Shown one piece after another: positions 56,186 through 64,000 of a stretch of DNA of 64,000 nt (positions are counted from its first letter, which is position 1; each line of letters begins with the position of its first letter). A model generated the notes under the pieces. It saw only the letters and a list, made by a program, of their open reading frames with translations. It did not search any database and was not told the DNA's origin. A program made the translations under genes and the position numbers. This DNA is from Bacteroides faecalis (GTDB lineage: Bacteria > Bacteroidota > Bacteroidia > Bacteroidales > Bacteroidaceae): positions 62,001-126,000 of the forward strand of contig NZ_BHWB01000007.1 in assembly GCF_003865075.1 (NCBI RefSeq). Direction: 5' to 3'.

Positions 56186-57109
56186 ATGGAAGAAGTAATT
56201 GTTAAAGTAGAACATTTGTCTCATCGTTACAGTGTTGACTGGGCGATTCGCGATATAAATTTTGAAGTAAAAAGTAAGGGAGTTTTTGGACTGTTGGGTT
56301 CCAATGGTGCCGGGAAGTCTACTACGATGAATATCATATGCGGTGTTTTGAACCAGACAGAAGGAAATGTTTGGATCAATAACATCAGTTTGCGTGAGAA
56401 TCCTGTAGAAGCGAAAAAGTTCATAGGGTTCTTGCCACAGCGTCCTCCTTTGTATTCTGATATGACTGTCGAGGAATATTTGACTTATTGTGCCAACTTG
56501 CATTTGATGCAACCGGAGGAGATCGGAAAAGCAGTAGAGCGCGCCATGGATCGTTGTGGTGTAACTCATTTCCGTTCCCGTTTGCTGCGTAACCTGTCAG
56601 GTGGTTATCAACAGCGTATTGGTATTGCACAAGCTATTGTTCACCGTCCTAAGTTTGTGGTATTGGATGAACCTACTAATGGTTTGGACCCGAACCAGAT
56701 TGTCGAAATCCGTAATCTGATTAAAGAACTCGCTACTGACCATGCCGTAATGCTTTCTACGCATATCCTTCCTGAAGTTCAGGCAACTTGTGATGAAATT
56801 CGCATGATTGAACAAGGCAAGGTAGTTTTCTCAGGGACCATCGATGACTTTGATAACTATGTAGCTCCAACTTCTTTTGTAGCAACGTTGCGCAAAGCTC
56901 CTGCTGTGGATGATTTGAACAAATTAGAGGGAATTACCGCTGTAGATGATTTGGGCGATTGTCATTATCGTTTCCATTTTGTAGACCCAAAGGATATTAC
57001 TGAGAAAATGATTGCTACTAGTGTCGCCAAAGGTTGGCAGTTAGAAGAGATTCAGTTAGAACGTCTTTCATTGGATGAGATTTTTGCTCGTCTTTCGGGA
57101 AAGAGGTAA
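56186..57109 (+). CDS. GldA-like ABC transporter ATPase, copy 2
   Basis: A 307-residue paralogue of the first ATPase with the same Walker A (GSNGAGKST), signature (LSGGYQQRIGIAQ), Walker B (FVVLDEPTNGLDP) and His switch. The frame reaches 56159, but MEEVIVKVEHLSHRYS at 56186 aligns with the start of copy 1, so that ATG is used. Both copies keep all catalytic residues, so neither has become a degenerate partner. Confidence 0.93.
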   Translation: MEEVIVKVEHLSHRYSVDWAIRDINFEVKSKGVFGLLGSNGAGKSTTMNIICGVLNQTEGNVWINNISLRENPVEAKKFIGFLPQRPPLYSDMTVEEYLTYCANLHLMQPEEIGKAVERAMDRCGVTHFRSRLLRNLSGGYQQRIGIAQAIVHRPKFVVLDEPTNGLDPNQIVEIRNLIKELATDHAVMLSTHILPEVQATCDEIRMIEQGKVVFSGTIDDFDNYVAPTSFVATLRKAPAVDDLNKLEGITAVDDLGDCHYRFHFVDPKDITEKMIATSVAKGWQLEEIQLERLSLDEIFARLSGKR

Positions 57110-57136
57110 TCATAAACTTTGAAAATAGAAATAAGT

Positions 57137-59458
57137 ATGAAAACTATATGGAAAATAGCAAAGGCTGAACTGAATACACTCTTTTGTTCACCTATTGCAT
57201 GGTTAATCCTTATCATATTCGCATTTCAGGCCGGACTTACCTTTTCCGATCTGATTAGTGATCAATTACGTTATCTGGCATTAAATTATCGTCCTTATAA
57301 CTTAACATCGAGCTTGTTGGCGGGGTATAGAGGTGTCTATTCTGATATGCAGAATAACTTATATCTTTATATACCATTGCTTACTATGGGACTTATGAGC
57401 AAGGAATATAGTAGTGGCTCTATCAAACTATTATATTCTTCACCTATTACGAATGTACAGATTATCATAGGTAAATATATATCTATGTTGGTTTATGCTT
57501 TGATTTTGGTGGCTATCTTATTTGCTTATTTTATTTATACAGCTTGTATTGTAGAGAACTTTGATTATCCGTTTGCATTAACTGCAGTTTTGGGTATTTT
57601 TTTGTTGGTATGTGCTTATGCTGCTATTGGTTTGTTCATGTCTACTCTGACTGCTTATCAGGTAGTGGCAGCAGTGGGTACTTTGACTGTTCTTGCTATC
57701 TTGAACTTCATGAACTCAGTTGGACAGGATATCGATTTTGTTCGTGATTTGACCTATTGGTTAGCTTTGTCAGGACGTTCAGCTAAATTTTTGAGTGGAA
57801 TGATTTGTAGTGAAGATGTATTCTATTTCATAATTGTTGTTCTCTTTTTCCTTTCTCTCTCTATCTTGAGACTGAAATTTGAGCGTACTAGCACAAGTAA
57901 GATCAGTAAGACACTTCAGTATACAGGTGCGGTTTGTGTTACACTGTTACTCGGCTATGCCACTTCACGTCCTCAATTGATGGGTTATTATGATGCCACT
58001 GCTACCAAAGCAAATACATTGACCCCTCCCAGTCAGGAAGTAGTAAGCAAACTGGATGGGGGACTTACCCTGACTACGTTTGTCAATCTGCTGGATGACA
58101 ACTTTAGTCGTGGTATGCCTAGCAGTAGAAACTGGGAAATGCGTAAGTTTGAAGACTACATTCGTTTCAAACCGGAGATGAAGATGAAGTATGTCTACTA
58201 TTACGATCATGTGGATAATCCCCGACTTTATGCCCGGTATCCGGGATTGACGGATAAGGAAATCGCACAACGTTTATGTGATACTTACGATTTCGACTTC
58301 GATATGTTTCTTTCTCCGGAAGAAATTAAAGAACTGGCCCAATCCAAAGGTATTAATCTGGAAGAGGAAGGTAATCGTTTCGTTTATTTGTTCGAACGTG
58401 AAAACGGACAGAAAGCTTTCTTACGTCTCTATGATGATACCCAGCGTGATCCTCAGGAATCTCAGATTTCTTCTGCTTTAAAAACAATGGTTGTGAAAGC
58501 TCCTATGGTTGCTTTTGTAACCGGACATGGAGAACGTGATATCTATAAAGGTGGAGAACGAGATTACAGTGCTTTTGCCAAGAACCTGACTTTCCGTTAT
58601 TCTTTGATTAATCAGGGATTTAGAATTAGTACGCTCGACTTAAAAGCAGATACGGCTACTGTTGATATAGCAGAAGATATTGATGTACTTGTTATTGCAG
58701 ATGTACGTGAAGCTTATACTCCGGAAGAGGTAGCGAAGGTGCAACGCTTTTTGGCTCGTGGCGGTGATTTGATTATCGCTTGTGAACCTCGCCGTCAGTC
58801 ATTAATGAATCCGTTAGTAGAGAAAGTAGGTATTACCTTTATGCCGGGAACGGTAGTAGAAGAGACCCAAGGATATGCAGCCAACCAGTTGTTTCTTGAC
58901 CCAACGGCAGCTGCTATGAAAGCCAATTCTGGATTCTATCGTATGTCGAGATATGGTTCTAAGCTTTCGATGCCGGGTGCGGTAGAATATCAGGTTAGTG
59001 ATAGTTGCGGATTCCAATCTACTGTGTTATTTGCTACTACTTCAAAAGCATGGAATGAATTACAAACAACAGATTTTGTAGACGATATCCCATCCCTTAA
59101 TCCGGAAACTAGTGAGAGAATGGATTCTATTCCTTTGGTAACACGTTTGGTTCGTCAGGTGGGGGACAAACAACAACGCATTTATGTCTGTGGAGATGCA
59201 GACTGCATGGCCAATAGTGAATTGACTACTAACAGAGATAATATGCCTACTTCCAATTTTACGTTGATCAGCGAAGTCTTCCGCGAATTGTCGAATGATG
59301 AATTCCCTGTCAATGACAGCCGCCCGCATCCGGCTGACGATAAGATGTACATCGGGCAAGGAGCTTTGATCTGGGTACAGATTGTCTTTATGGGACTCAT
59401 ACCTGTTGGTTTGTTGGCTGGTTACGTCATTACTTGGTGGCGCCGTCGTAAGAAGTAA
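57137..59458 (+). CDS. Fused ABC-2 permease and GldG-like protein, copy 2
   Basis: A 773-residue paralogue of the protein at 53.9 kb, with the same order: permease helices (GLMSKEYSSGSIKLLYSSPITNVQI), an extracytoplasmic GldG-like domain (VLVIADVREAYTPEEVAKVQRFLARGGDLII) and a terminal helix with basic tail WWRRRKK. The ATG at 57137 aligns with copy 1; a TTG at 57119 only extends the frame. It probably pairs with copy 1 to make a heteromeric transporter. Confidence 0.9.
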   Translation: MKTIWKIAKAELNTLFCSPIAWLILIIFAFQAGLTFSDLISDQLRYLALNYRPYNLTSSLLAGYRGVYSDMQNNLYLYIPLLTMGLMSKEYSSGSIKLLYSSPITNVQIIIGKYISMLVYALILVAILFAYFIYTACIVENFDYPFALTAVLGIFLLVCAYAAIGLFMSTLTAYQVVAAVGTLTVLAILNFMNSVGQDIDFVRDLTYWLALSGRSAKFLSGMICSEDVFYFIIVVLFFLSLSILRLKFERTSTSKISKTLQYTGAVCVTLLLGYATSRPQLMGYYDATATKANTLTPPSQEVVSKLDGGLTLTTFVNLLDDNFSRGMPSSRNWEMRKFEDYIRFKPEMKMKYVYYYDHVDNPRLYARYPGLTDKEIAQRLCDTYDFDFDMFLSPEEIKELAQSKGINLEEEGNRFVYLFERENGQKAFLRLYDDTQRDPQESQISSALKTMVVKAPMVAFVTGHGERDIYKGGERDYSAFAKNLTFRYSLINQGFRISTLDLKADTATVDIAEDIDVLVIADVREAYTPEEVAKVQRFLARGGDLIIACEPRRQSLMNPLVEKVGITFMPGTVVEETQGYAANQLFLDPTAAAMKANSGFYRMSRYGSKLSMPGAVEYQVSDSCGFQSTVLFATTSKAWNELQTTDFVDDIPSLNPETSERMDSIPLVTRLVRQVGDKQQRIYVCGDADCMANSELTTNRDNMPTSNFTLISEVFRELSNDEFPVNDSRPHPADDKMYIGQGALIWVQIVFMGLIPVGLLAGYVITWWRRRKK

Positions 59459-59506
59459 TTAGAATATAAGATTTGTTGGATAACTGTTTTTAATTAAACA
59501 TTTTTT

Positions 59507-62500
59507 ATGAGAGATAAGCGAAGTTTTGTAATTGGTTGTTGTTTAGCAGCCTCCTTGTTGGTGTGTACTTCTCCTTTGAGTGCACAGACAACAACGGTTA
59601 CTGTTAAGGTGGAACATGAAAGTAACCGTATCATAAAGGGTAAGGTTACTGATCTAGAAGGGCACTCTTTGCCAGGAGTGAATGTGGTTGTAAAAGGATT
59701 TAAAGGTGGTGCTGTCTGTGACATTGATGGTAATTTTAAGATCAGTGCTCCACAAAAGGATGTTACTCTGACGTTCTCATATATTGGTATGAAACCTCAA
59801 GAAGTAAAAGTGAAAGCTGGTCAAAAGAAAGATCTTCAAATTCGTATGGAAGAAGATGCGAATGAGCTCAATGAAGTGGTTATTACCGGTATGGCTGATA
59901 TACGTAAAGAAAGTTTTACGGGTAATACCATAACGATAAAAAAAGACGAACTTCTTAAAGTGAATAAGACAAATGTTATTGCGGCTCTTCAAGCTTTTGA
60001 TCCTTCTTTTCGTATTGCGGAGAATGTAACTTGGGGATCTGACCCGAATGCATTACCTGAAGTGTATGTACGTGGTAAGTCTGCTTTTGGTCAAAAGGAA
60101 CTGGATATGAATGTTACGGATAAATCTTCATTGAAGAATAATCCGAACCTTCCGACATTTATTATGGATGGATTCGAGATTAGTGTAACGAAGCTTTATG
60201 ACTTTGACCCTTCTCGTATTGAAAGTGTGACCATTCTACGTGATGCGGCGGCTACCGCGATGTACGGTTCACGTGCAGCTAATGGTGTTGTAGTTATCAA
60301 AACAGTAGCGCCTAAACCTGGAAAGTTGAATGTTTCTTATAGTTTAACAGGACAGATTGAAGCACCTGACCTGAGTGATTATGATTTGATGAATGCAGCT
60401 GAACATTTGGAAGCGGAAAGATTGTCTGGGCAATATGATATGAAAGCTGGCATGAATTTAAGTGACTGGTCACGTTTACAAAGAGAATACGCTCGTAAGC
60501 TGTATAATGTAAAAAATGGAGTCGATACTTACTGGTTGGATAAACCTTTGCGTACATCTTTCAACACAGTACATAGTTTATATATAGATGGGGGTACGGA
60601 GCAAGTTCGCTTTGGTGTTGAGGTGAATATAAATAAGAATGATGGTGTTATGAAAGGTTCTCATCGTAATGTGTGGGGAACAGGTGCCTATATTGATTAT
60701 CGGATCGGTAGATTGCAGGTACGTAATCATACAACGTATAATGTTACCAATTCTATGGAATCTCCTTATGGCTCTTTCTCTGATTATACTAGTCAATTGC
60801 CTTATAATATCTATGAGGATGAGAATGGCAAACCGTTACAAATGCTGGAACAATGGCATGGTAGTGTAATACCATATAACCCGTTGTATGAAATTACCTT
60901 GAAGAATCGGAATGAATCTTCTTATGAGGAATTGATCAATAATTTGAGTATCCAATGGAATATCATTGATTATTTGCAGTTTAAGAGTACATTAGGGCTT
61001 ACAAGACAATTCAATTCGAGTGAGAATTTTCTAGATCCTAATTCGAAAAGAAATTCAAATCCTTTGAGTTCTATAAATTTGTCATCGGGTGAATTGACTA
61101 CCGGCAGTGGAAACCTGTTCACTTGGGATTGGCAGGCATCTTTGATTTATAATCGTTTTATCAAAGAACACAATATTAACGTGGCGTTGAACTGGAATAT
61201 GATAGAAGATCGTTCTACTAACACTTCTGCTTTTTATAGAGGCTTTCCTTCAGGGTCTTTGAACTCTCCCAATTATGCACAGGAAATTGTCAATAAACCG
61301 ACAGTGAGTGAGTCTCACTCACGTTTGATGGGTGTAACGGGACTTGTGAATTACAGTTTCCAGGATATTTATTTGTTCGATACGAGTTTGCGTATGGATG
61401 GTTCATCTAAATTTGGAACGAATAGCCGATATGCTCCTTTTTGGAGTTTAGGAGGTGGTTTGAACTTGCACAATTATCCAATTCTGAAGAATTTAGGGTT
61501 TGTTGATTTGTTGAAAATACGTGCTAGCTATGGTCAGTTGGGTAAAGTAAGCTTTAGCTCTTATGAATCACGGACTACTTATAATATTCTTACTGATGAA
61601 TGGTATAAAACCGGTTATGGTGCTGTGTTAGCTGCATTGGGAAATAGAGATTTGACTTGGGAGACTACCAATACTTTGGATATTGGTGGAGAACTTCGTC
61701 TTTTTAACGGGCTGATTTATATTCGTGGTTCCTATTATAACAAGCGTACTGTCGATTTGATAAATGATGTAACGATTCCTAGTCATACTGGTTTTACAAC
61801 CTACAAAAACAATGTAGGCGAGATTGAAAATAAAGGTTTTGAGTTGGATGTACGTTCCGAGCTTCTTAATACAAAAGATTGGTTTGTGTCTGTTTATGCA
61901 AATTTGGCACATAACAAAAATACTATCTTAAAAGTTTCTGAGAGTTTGAAAGCTTATAACGACCGGGTAGATAATTTCTTGAATAATTTAAGTCAGCGTC
62001 AAGCTCGTAATGCTACGGGATCCAAGAGCTATAAGAAGTATGTAGAGGGTGGTTCGGAAAGTTCTATTTGGGCCATGCGTTCTTTGGGTATTAACCCAGC
62101 GAATGGTGAGGAACTTTTCCTGACTCCTGATGGGAAAATAACGAATACTTGGAATTCTGCCGACCAAGTTGTGGTAGGTAGTACAGAGCCTGCAGCTCAA
62201 GGTAGTTTCGGTGTTAATGCCCGTTGGAAGAACTTTAGTTTATATGCCACCTTTATGTATGAATGGGGAGGACAACGGTATAATCAGACCTTGGCTGACC
62301 GAGTAGAAAATGTGAATATTTATGAGGTGAATGCAGATAGACGTGTCTTTACCGAACGTTGGCAAAAACCGGGTGATAATGCACAATTTAAGAAACTGGA
62401 AACTGGTGATAATATCCATACAACACAAGCTACTTCACGTTTCGTACAGGATTATAATTGGCTTTCTTTAAACTCATTAAATTTGGGGTATGATTTTGAT

Positions 62501-62650
62501 CAAAAATTGATTGCTCCGTTGAGCCTTACTATGTTGCGTTTTGAGATTGGTGCAAATGACTTGTTTCGCATCTCTTCTGTGAAACAGGAACGTGGATTAA
62601 GTTATCCTTATTCCCGGACTTTTAATTTCTCTATTAAGGCAAGTTTTTAA
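59507..62650 (+). CDS. SusC/RagA family TonB-linked outer-membrane protein
   Basis: A 1047-residue SusC-type transporter. Signal peptide 1-27; carboxypeptidase-regulatory-like domain about 40-115 (IIKGKVTDLEGHSLPGVNVVVKGF); TonB box region ELNEVVITG; plug 125-290 with RIESVTILRDAAATAMYGSRAANGVVVI; then a 22-strand barrel ending in FNFSIKASF. It is 48 bp after the ABC cluster with no terminator between, so probably the same transcript. The nutrient is unknown; unlike glycan loci, no glycosidase is seen nearby in the window. Confidence 0.94.
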   Translation: MRDKRSFVIGCCLAASLLVCTSPLSAQTTTVTVKVEHESNRIIKGKVTDLEGHSLPGVNVVVKGFKGGAVCDIDGNFKISAPQKDVTLTFSYIGMKPQEVKVKAGQKKDLQIRMEEDANELNEVVITGMADIRKESFTGNTITIKKDELLKVNKTNVIAALQAFDPSFRIAENVTWGSDPNALPEVYVRGKSAFGQKELDMNVTDKSSLKNNPNLPTFIMDGFEISVTKLYDFDPSRIESVTILRDAAATAMYGSRAANGVVVIKTVAPKPGKLNVSYSLTGQIEAPDLSDYDLMNAAEHLEAERLSGQYDMKAGMNLSDWSRLQREYARKLYNVKNGVDTYWLDKPLRTSFNTVHSLYIDGGTEQVRFGVEVNINKNDGVMKGSHRNVWGTGAYIDYRIGRLQVRNHTTYNVTNSMESPYGSFSDYTSQLPYNIYEDENGKPLQMLEQWHGSVIPYNPLYEITLKNRNESSYEELINNLSIQWNIIDYLQFKSTLGLTRQFNSSENFLDPNSKRNSNPLSSINLSSGELTTGSGNLFTWDWQASLIYNRFIKEHNINVALNWNMIEDRSTNTSAFYRGFPSGSLNSPNYAQEIVNKPTVSESHSRLMGVTGLVNYSFQDIYLFDTSLRMDGSSKFGTNSRYAPFWSLGGGLNLHNYPILKNLGFVDLLKIRASYGQLGKVSFSSYESRTTYNILTDEWYKTGYGAVLAALGNRDLTWETTNTLDIGGELRLFNGLIYIRGSYYNKRTVDLINDVTIPSHTGFTTYKNNVGEIENKGFELDVRSELLNTKDWFVSVYANLAHNKNTILKVSESLKAYNDRVDNFLNNLSQRQARNATGSKSYKKYVEGGSESSIWAMRSLGINPANGEELFLTPDGKITNTWNSADQVVVGSTEPAAQGSFGVNARWKNFSLYATFMYEWGGQRYNQTLADRVENVNIYEVNADRRVFTERWQKPGDNAQFKKLETGDNIHTTQATSRFVQDYNWLSLNSLNLGYDFDQKLIAPLSLTMLRFEIGANDLFRISSVKQERGLSYPYSRTFNFSIKASF

Positions 62651-62668
62651 TCATCTAGATTTATTCGT

Positions 62669-64000
62669 ATGAAAATATATAAATATTTAATAGGACTGAT
62701 CTCGCTTTCTATGTTGTCTGCTTGTAGTGATTGGTTGGATATACAACCCCAAGACACCACTGAGGATGATCAACTTTTTGAGACTGGTGAAGGTTTCCGA
62801 AATGCCTTGAATGGTGTCTACAGACAAATGGCCGGTTCGAGTATGTATGGAAAAGAACTCACGTGGGGGGCTTTGGATGCGATGGCAAAGTATTATACTC
62901 CATCGACTGGAACTAATGAGTATTATTTTTCAAGGTATGAGTATACAGGTACCAATGCTTATCCTGTGGTTCAAAATTTTTGGTCGACAGCTTATAACTG
63001 TATTGCTAATTGTAACAATCTCATTCAGCGGACTCAAAAAGAACCGGTGACTACTTTCATGAAAGGTGCTGACGAGAAGAATGTGATTTTGGGAGAAGCT
63101 TTGGCTCTTCGTGCGATTTTACATTTTGATATAATGCGCTTGTTTGCATCGGCACAAATGAATGATCCGATGAAGCAAATTCCTTTTGTAGATGTGTATC
63201 CATGTACTTTTAAAGAGTATGGGACGAATGAAGAAGTGTCGGATCTGATTATAAAAGATCTGAAACAGGCGAAAGAATTGTTGGCGAAGTTTGATGTTCC
63301 GCGGATTTCATGGATGATGTCGGAGGTGCGCTGGAAGAATGATTATCAAAGATTAATATCTTCAGCAGAAGAAGTACCGGAAGATTTGTTCTTTGCTTAT
63401 CGTAGTTATCGTTTGAATTATTATGCCATTTGTGGTATGTTGGCACGGGTTTATTTGTATAAAGGAATGTATGAAGAGGCTTTTCGTGAAACAGAGATTG
63501 TTGTGAATGCTGTAGCGGAAAAGTATCAGGAATATATCTTCAATTTTACCAATAGTCGTGATATGGCTGCTGGAAACAGTAAGTTGTATGACGAAATAAT
63601 TTTTGCTCTTTCCAATCAGAGACTGGAAGAAGACTATCGCACTTATCGTTCCGGTAATGAGAAATTGTATCTCTCAAATTGGTCACCACTTAGTGGATGG
63701 TTTGCAGGAGATGCCAATGATATTCGTTATAAGTTGCTTGTTGAGGAAGGATGGGATTATTATAGTAGTAAATATTTACCAGCTGAAGGTACACTTAAAA
63801 AGTATGCGATGGATATTATTCCTATGCTTCGATTGGGCGAAATGTATTATATTCGGGCAGAGTATTATAATCACTTGAGTTTGGCAGATAATCTGGAACC
63901 GGATGCAAAAGAGGCATTACAGAAACAGGCTTTAGAGGAGTTTGCCAAAGTGAGACGTGGACATGGTTGTAATCAAGAGTATGTTAGTACTTCAGGTGGT
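62669..64000 (+). CDS. SusD/RagB family nutrient-binding lipoprotein (partial, cut by window end)
   Basis: The frame is open from ATG at 62669 to the last base (444 codons). Lipobox SACSDWLDIQPQ, then the SusD N-terminal helices (FRNALNGVYRQMAGSSMYGKELTWGALDAMAKYY), TPR-like ALALRAILHFDIMRLFA, and the C-terminal LRLGEMYYIRAEYYN block. It caps the SusC protein as a lid for substrate capture. It is 18 bp after the SusC stop. The longer intact protein would end shortly beyond the window. Confidence 0.93.
   Translation, partial: MKIYKYLIGLISLSMLSACSDWLDIQPQDTTEDDQLFETGEGFRNALNGVYRQMAGSSMYGKELTWGALDAMAKYYTPSTGTNEYYFSRYEYTGTNAYPVVQNFWSTAYNCIANCNNLIQRTQKEPVTTFMKGADEKNVILGEALALRAILHFDIMRLFASAQMNDPMKQIPFVDVYPCTFKEYGTNEEVSDLIIKDLKQAKELLAKFDVPRISWMMSEVRWKNDYQRLISSAEEVPEDLFFAYRSYRLNYYAICGMLARVYLYKGMYEEAFRETEIVVNAVAEKYQEYIFNFTNSRDMAAGNSKLYDEIIFALSNQRLEEDYRTYRSGNEKLYLSNWSPLSGWFAGDANDIRYKLLVEEGWDYYSSKYLPAEGTLKKYAMDIIPMLRLGEMYYIRAEYYNHLSLADNLEPDAKEALQKQALEEFAKVRRGHGCNQEYVSTSGG

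Noticed and set aside
52898-59458. Gliding motility or type IX secretion locus
   Set aside because: Only GldA/F/G-like genes are present; no GldK, L, M, N or Spr genes and no T9SS signals in neighbours.

Overview
The window is AT-rich chromosomal DNA from a gut Bacteroidota, most likely a Bacteroides species in the strict sense. Supporting signs are SusC/SusD-type outer-membrane genes, a GH95 fucosidase, a TPP-riboswitch-controlled TonB receptor/PnuC/thiamine pyrophosphokinase operon, BfmA/BtgA and RteC mobile-element genes, DUF4954, and promoters of the Bacteroides type (TTTG about 19-20 bp upstream of TAnnTTTG). Shine-Dalgarno sequences are not evident.

Layout. Bases 1-9.3 kb hold a 3' gene end, a GH95 fucosidase, a secreted TIM-barrel isomerase-like protein, the thiamine uptake operon with its riboswitch, and an MscS channel. 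Bases 9.4-18 kb are a decay zone: a 5'-truncated arginase-family gene, an aminotransferase pseudogene with at least three lesions fused to a decayed acyltransferase, two lipoprotein genes, an MmcQ/YjbR gene, and an ISAon1-like IS remnant interrupted by a complete IS66-family element (perfect 28-bp terminal repeats, 8-bp target duplication).

Bases 18.1-30.8 kb are an integrated mobilizable element of about 12.7 kb, bounded by 20-bp direct repeats and inserted at the 3' end of a tRNA-Lys(TTT) gene. It carries a tyrosine integrase beside the tRNA, three small MerR/excisionase-like HTH proteins, a DUF3876 protein, an RteC-type protein, a relaxase with a BfmA/BtgA partner, and a hairpin-rich presumptive oriT. 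Its cargo is a MATE exporter, a Crp-like regulator with a cupin lipoprotein, and a 1243-residue STAND NTPase with a nuclease-like N-terminus, the best candidate for an anti-phage defence gene.

Bases 31-45.5 kb are mainly housekeeping: AI-2E family permease, thymidine kinase, RsmI, a YjjG-type nucleotidase, MarC, an orphan tyrosine recombinase, HflX, DUF4954, class I fumarase and an acyltransferase. Upstream of fumarase is an array of six degenerate 22-bp units with an inverted GAAAC-N5-GTTTC core. Bases 45.7-52.3 kb hold a secreted protein and an RND efflux operon (adaptor, pump, TolC) on the minus strand. Bases 52.9-64 kb form a plus-strand cluster: two tandem paralogous pairs of a GldA-like ATPase and a fused permease-GldG protein, followed by SusC and a SusD gene cut by the window end. 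This cluster looks like an envelope transport system of unknown substrate.

All calls are from reading the sequence and family knowledge; no database search was run.
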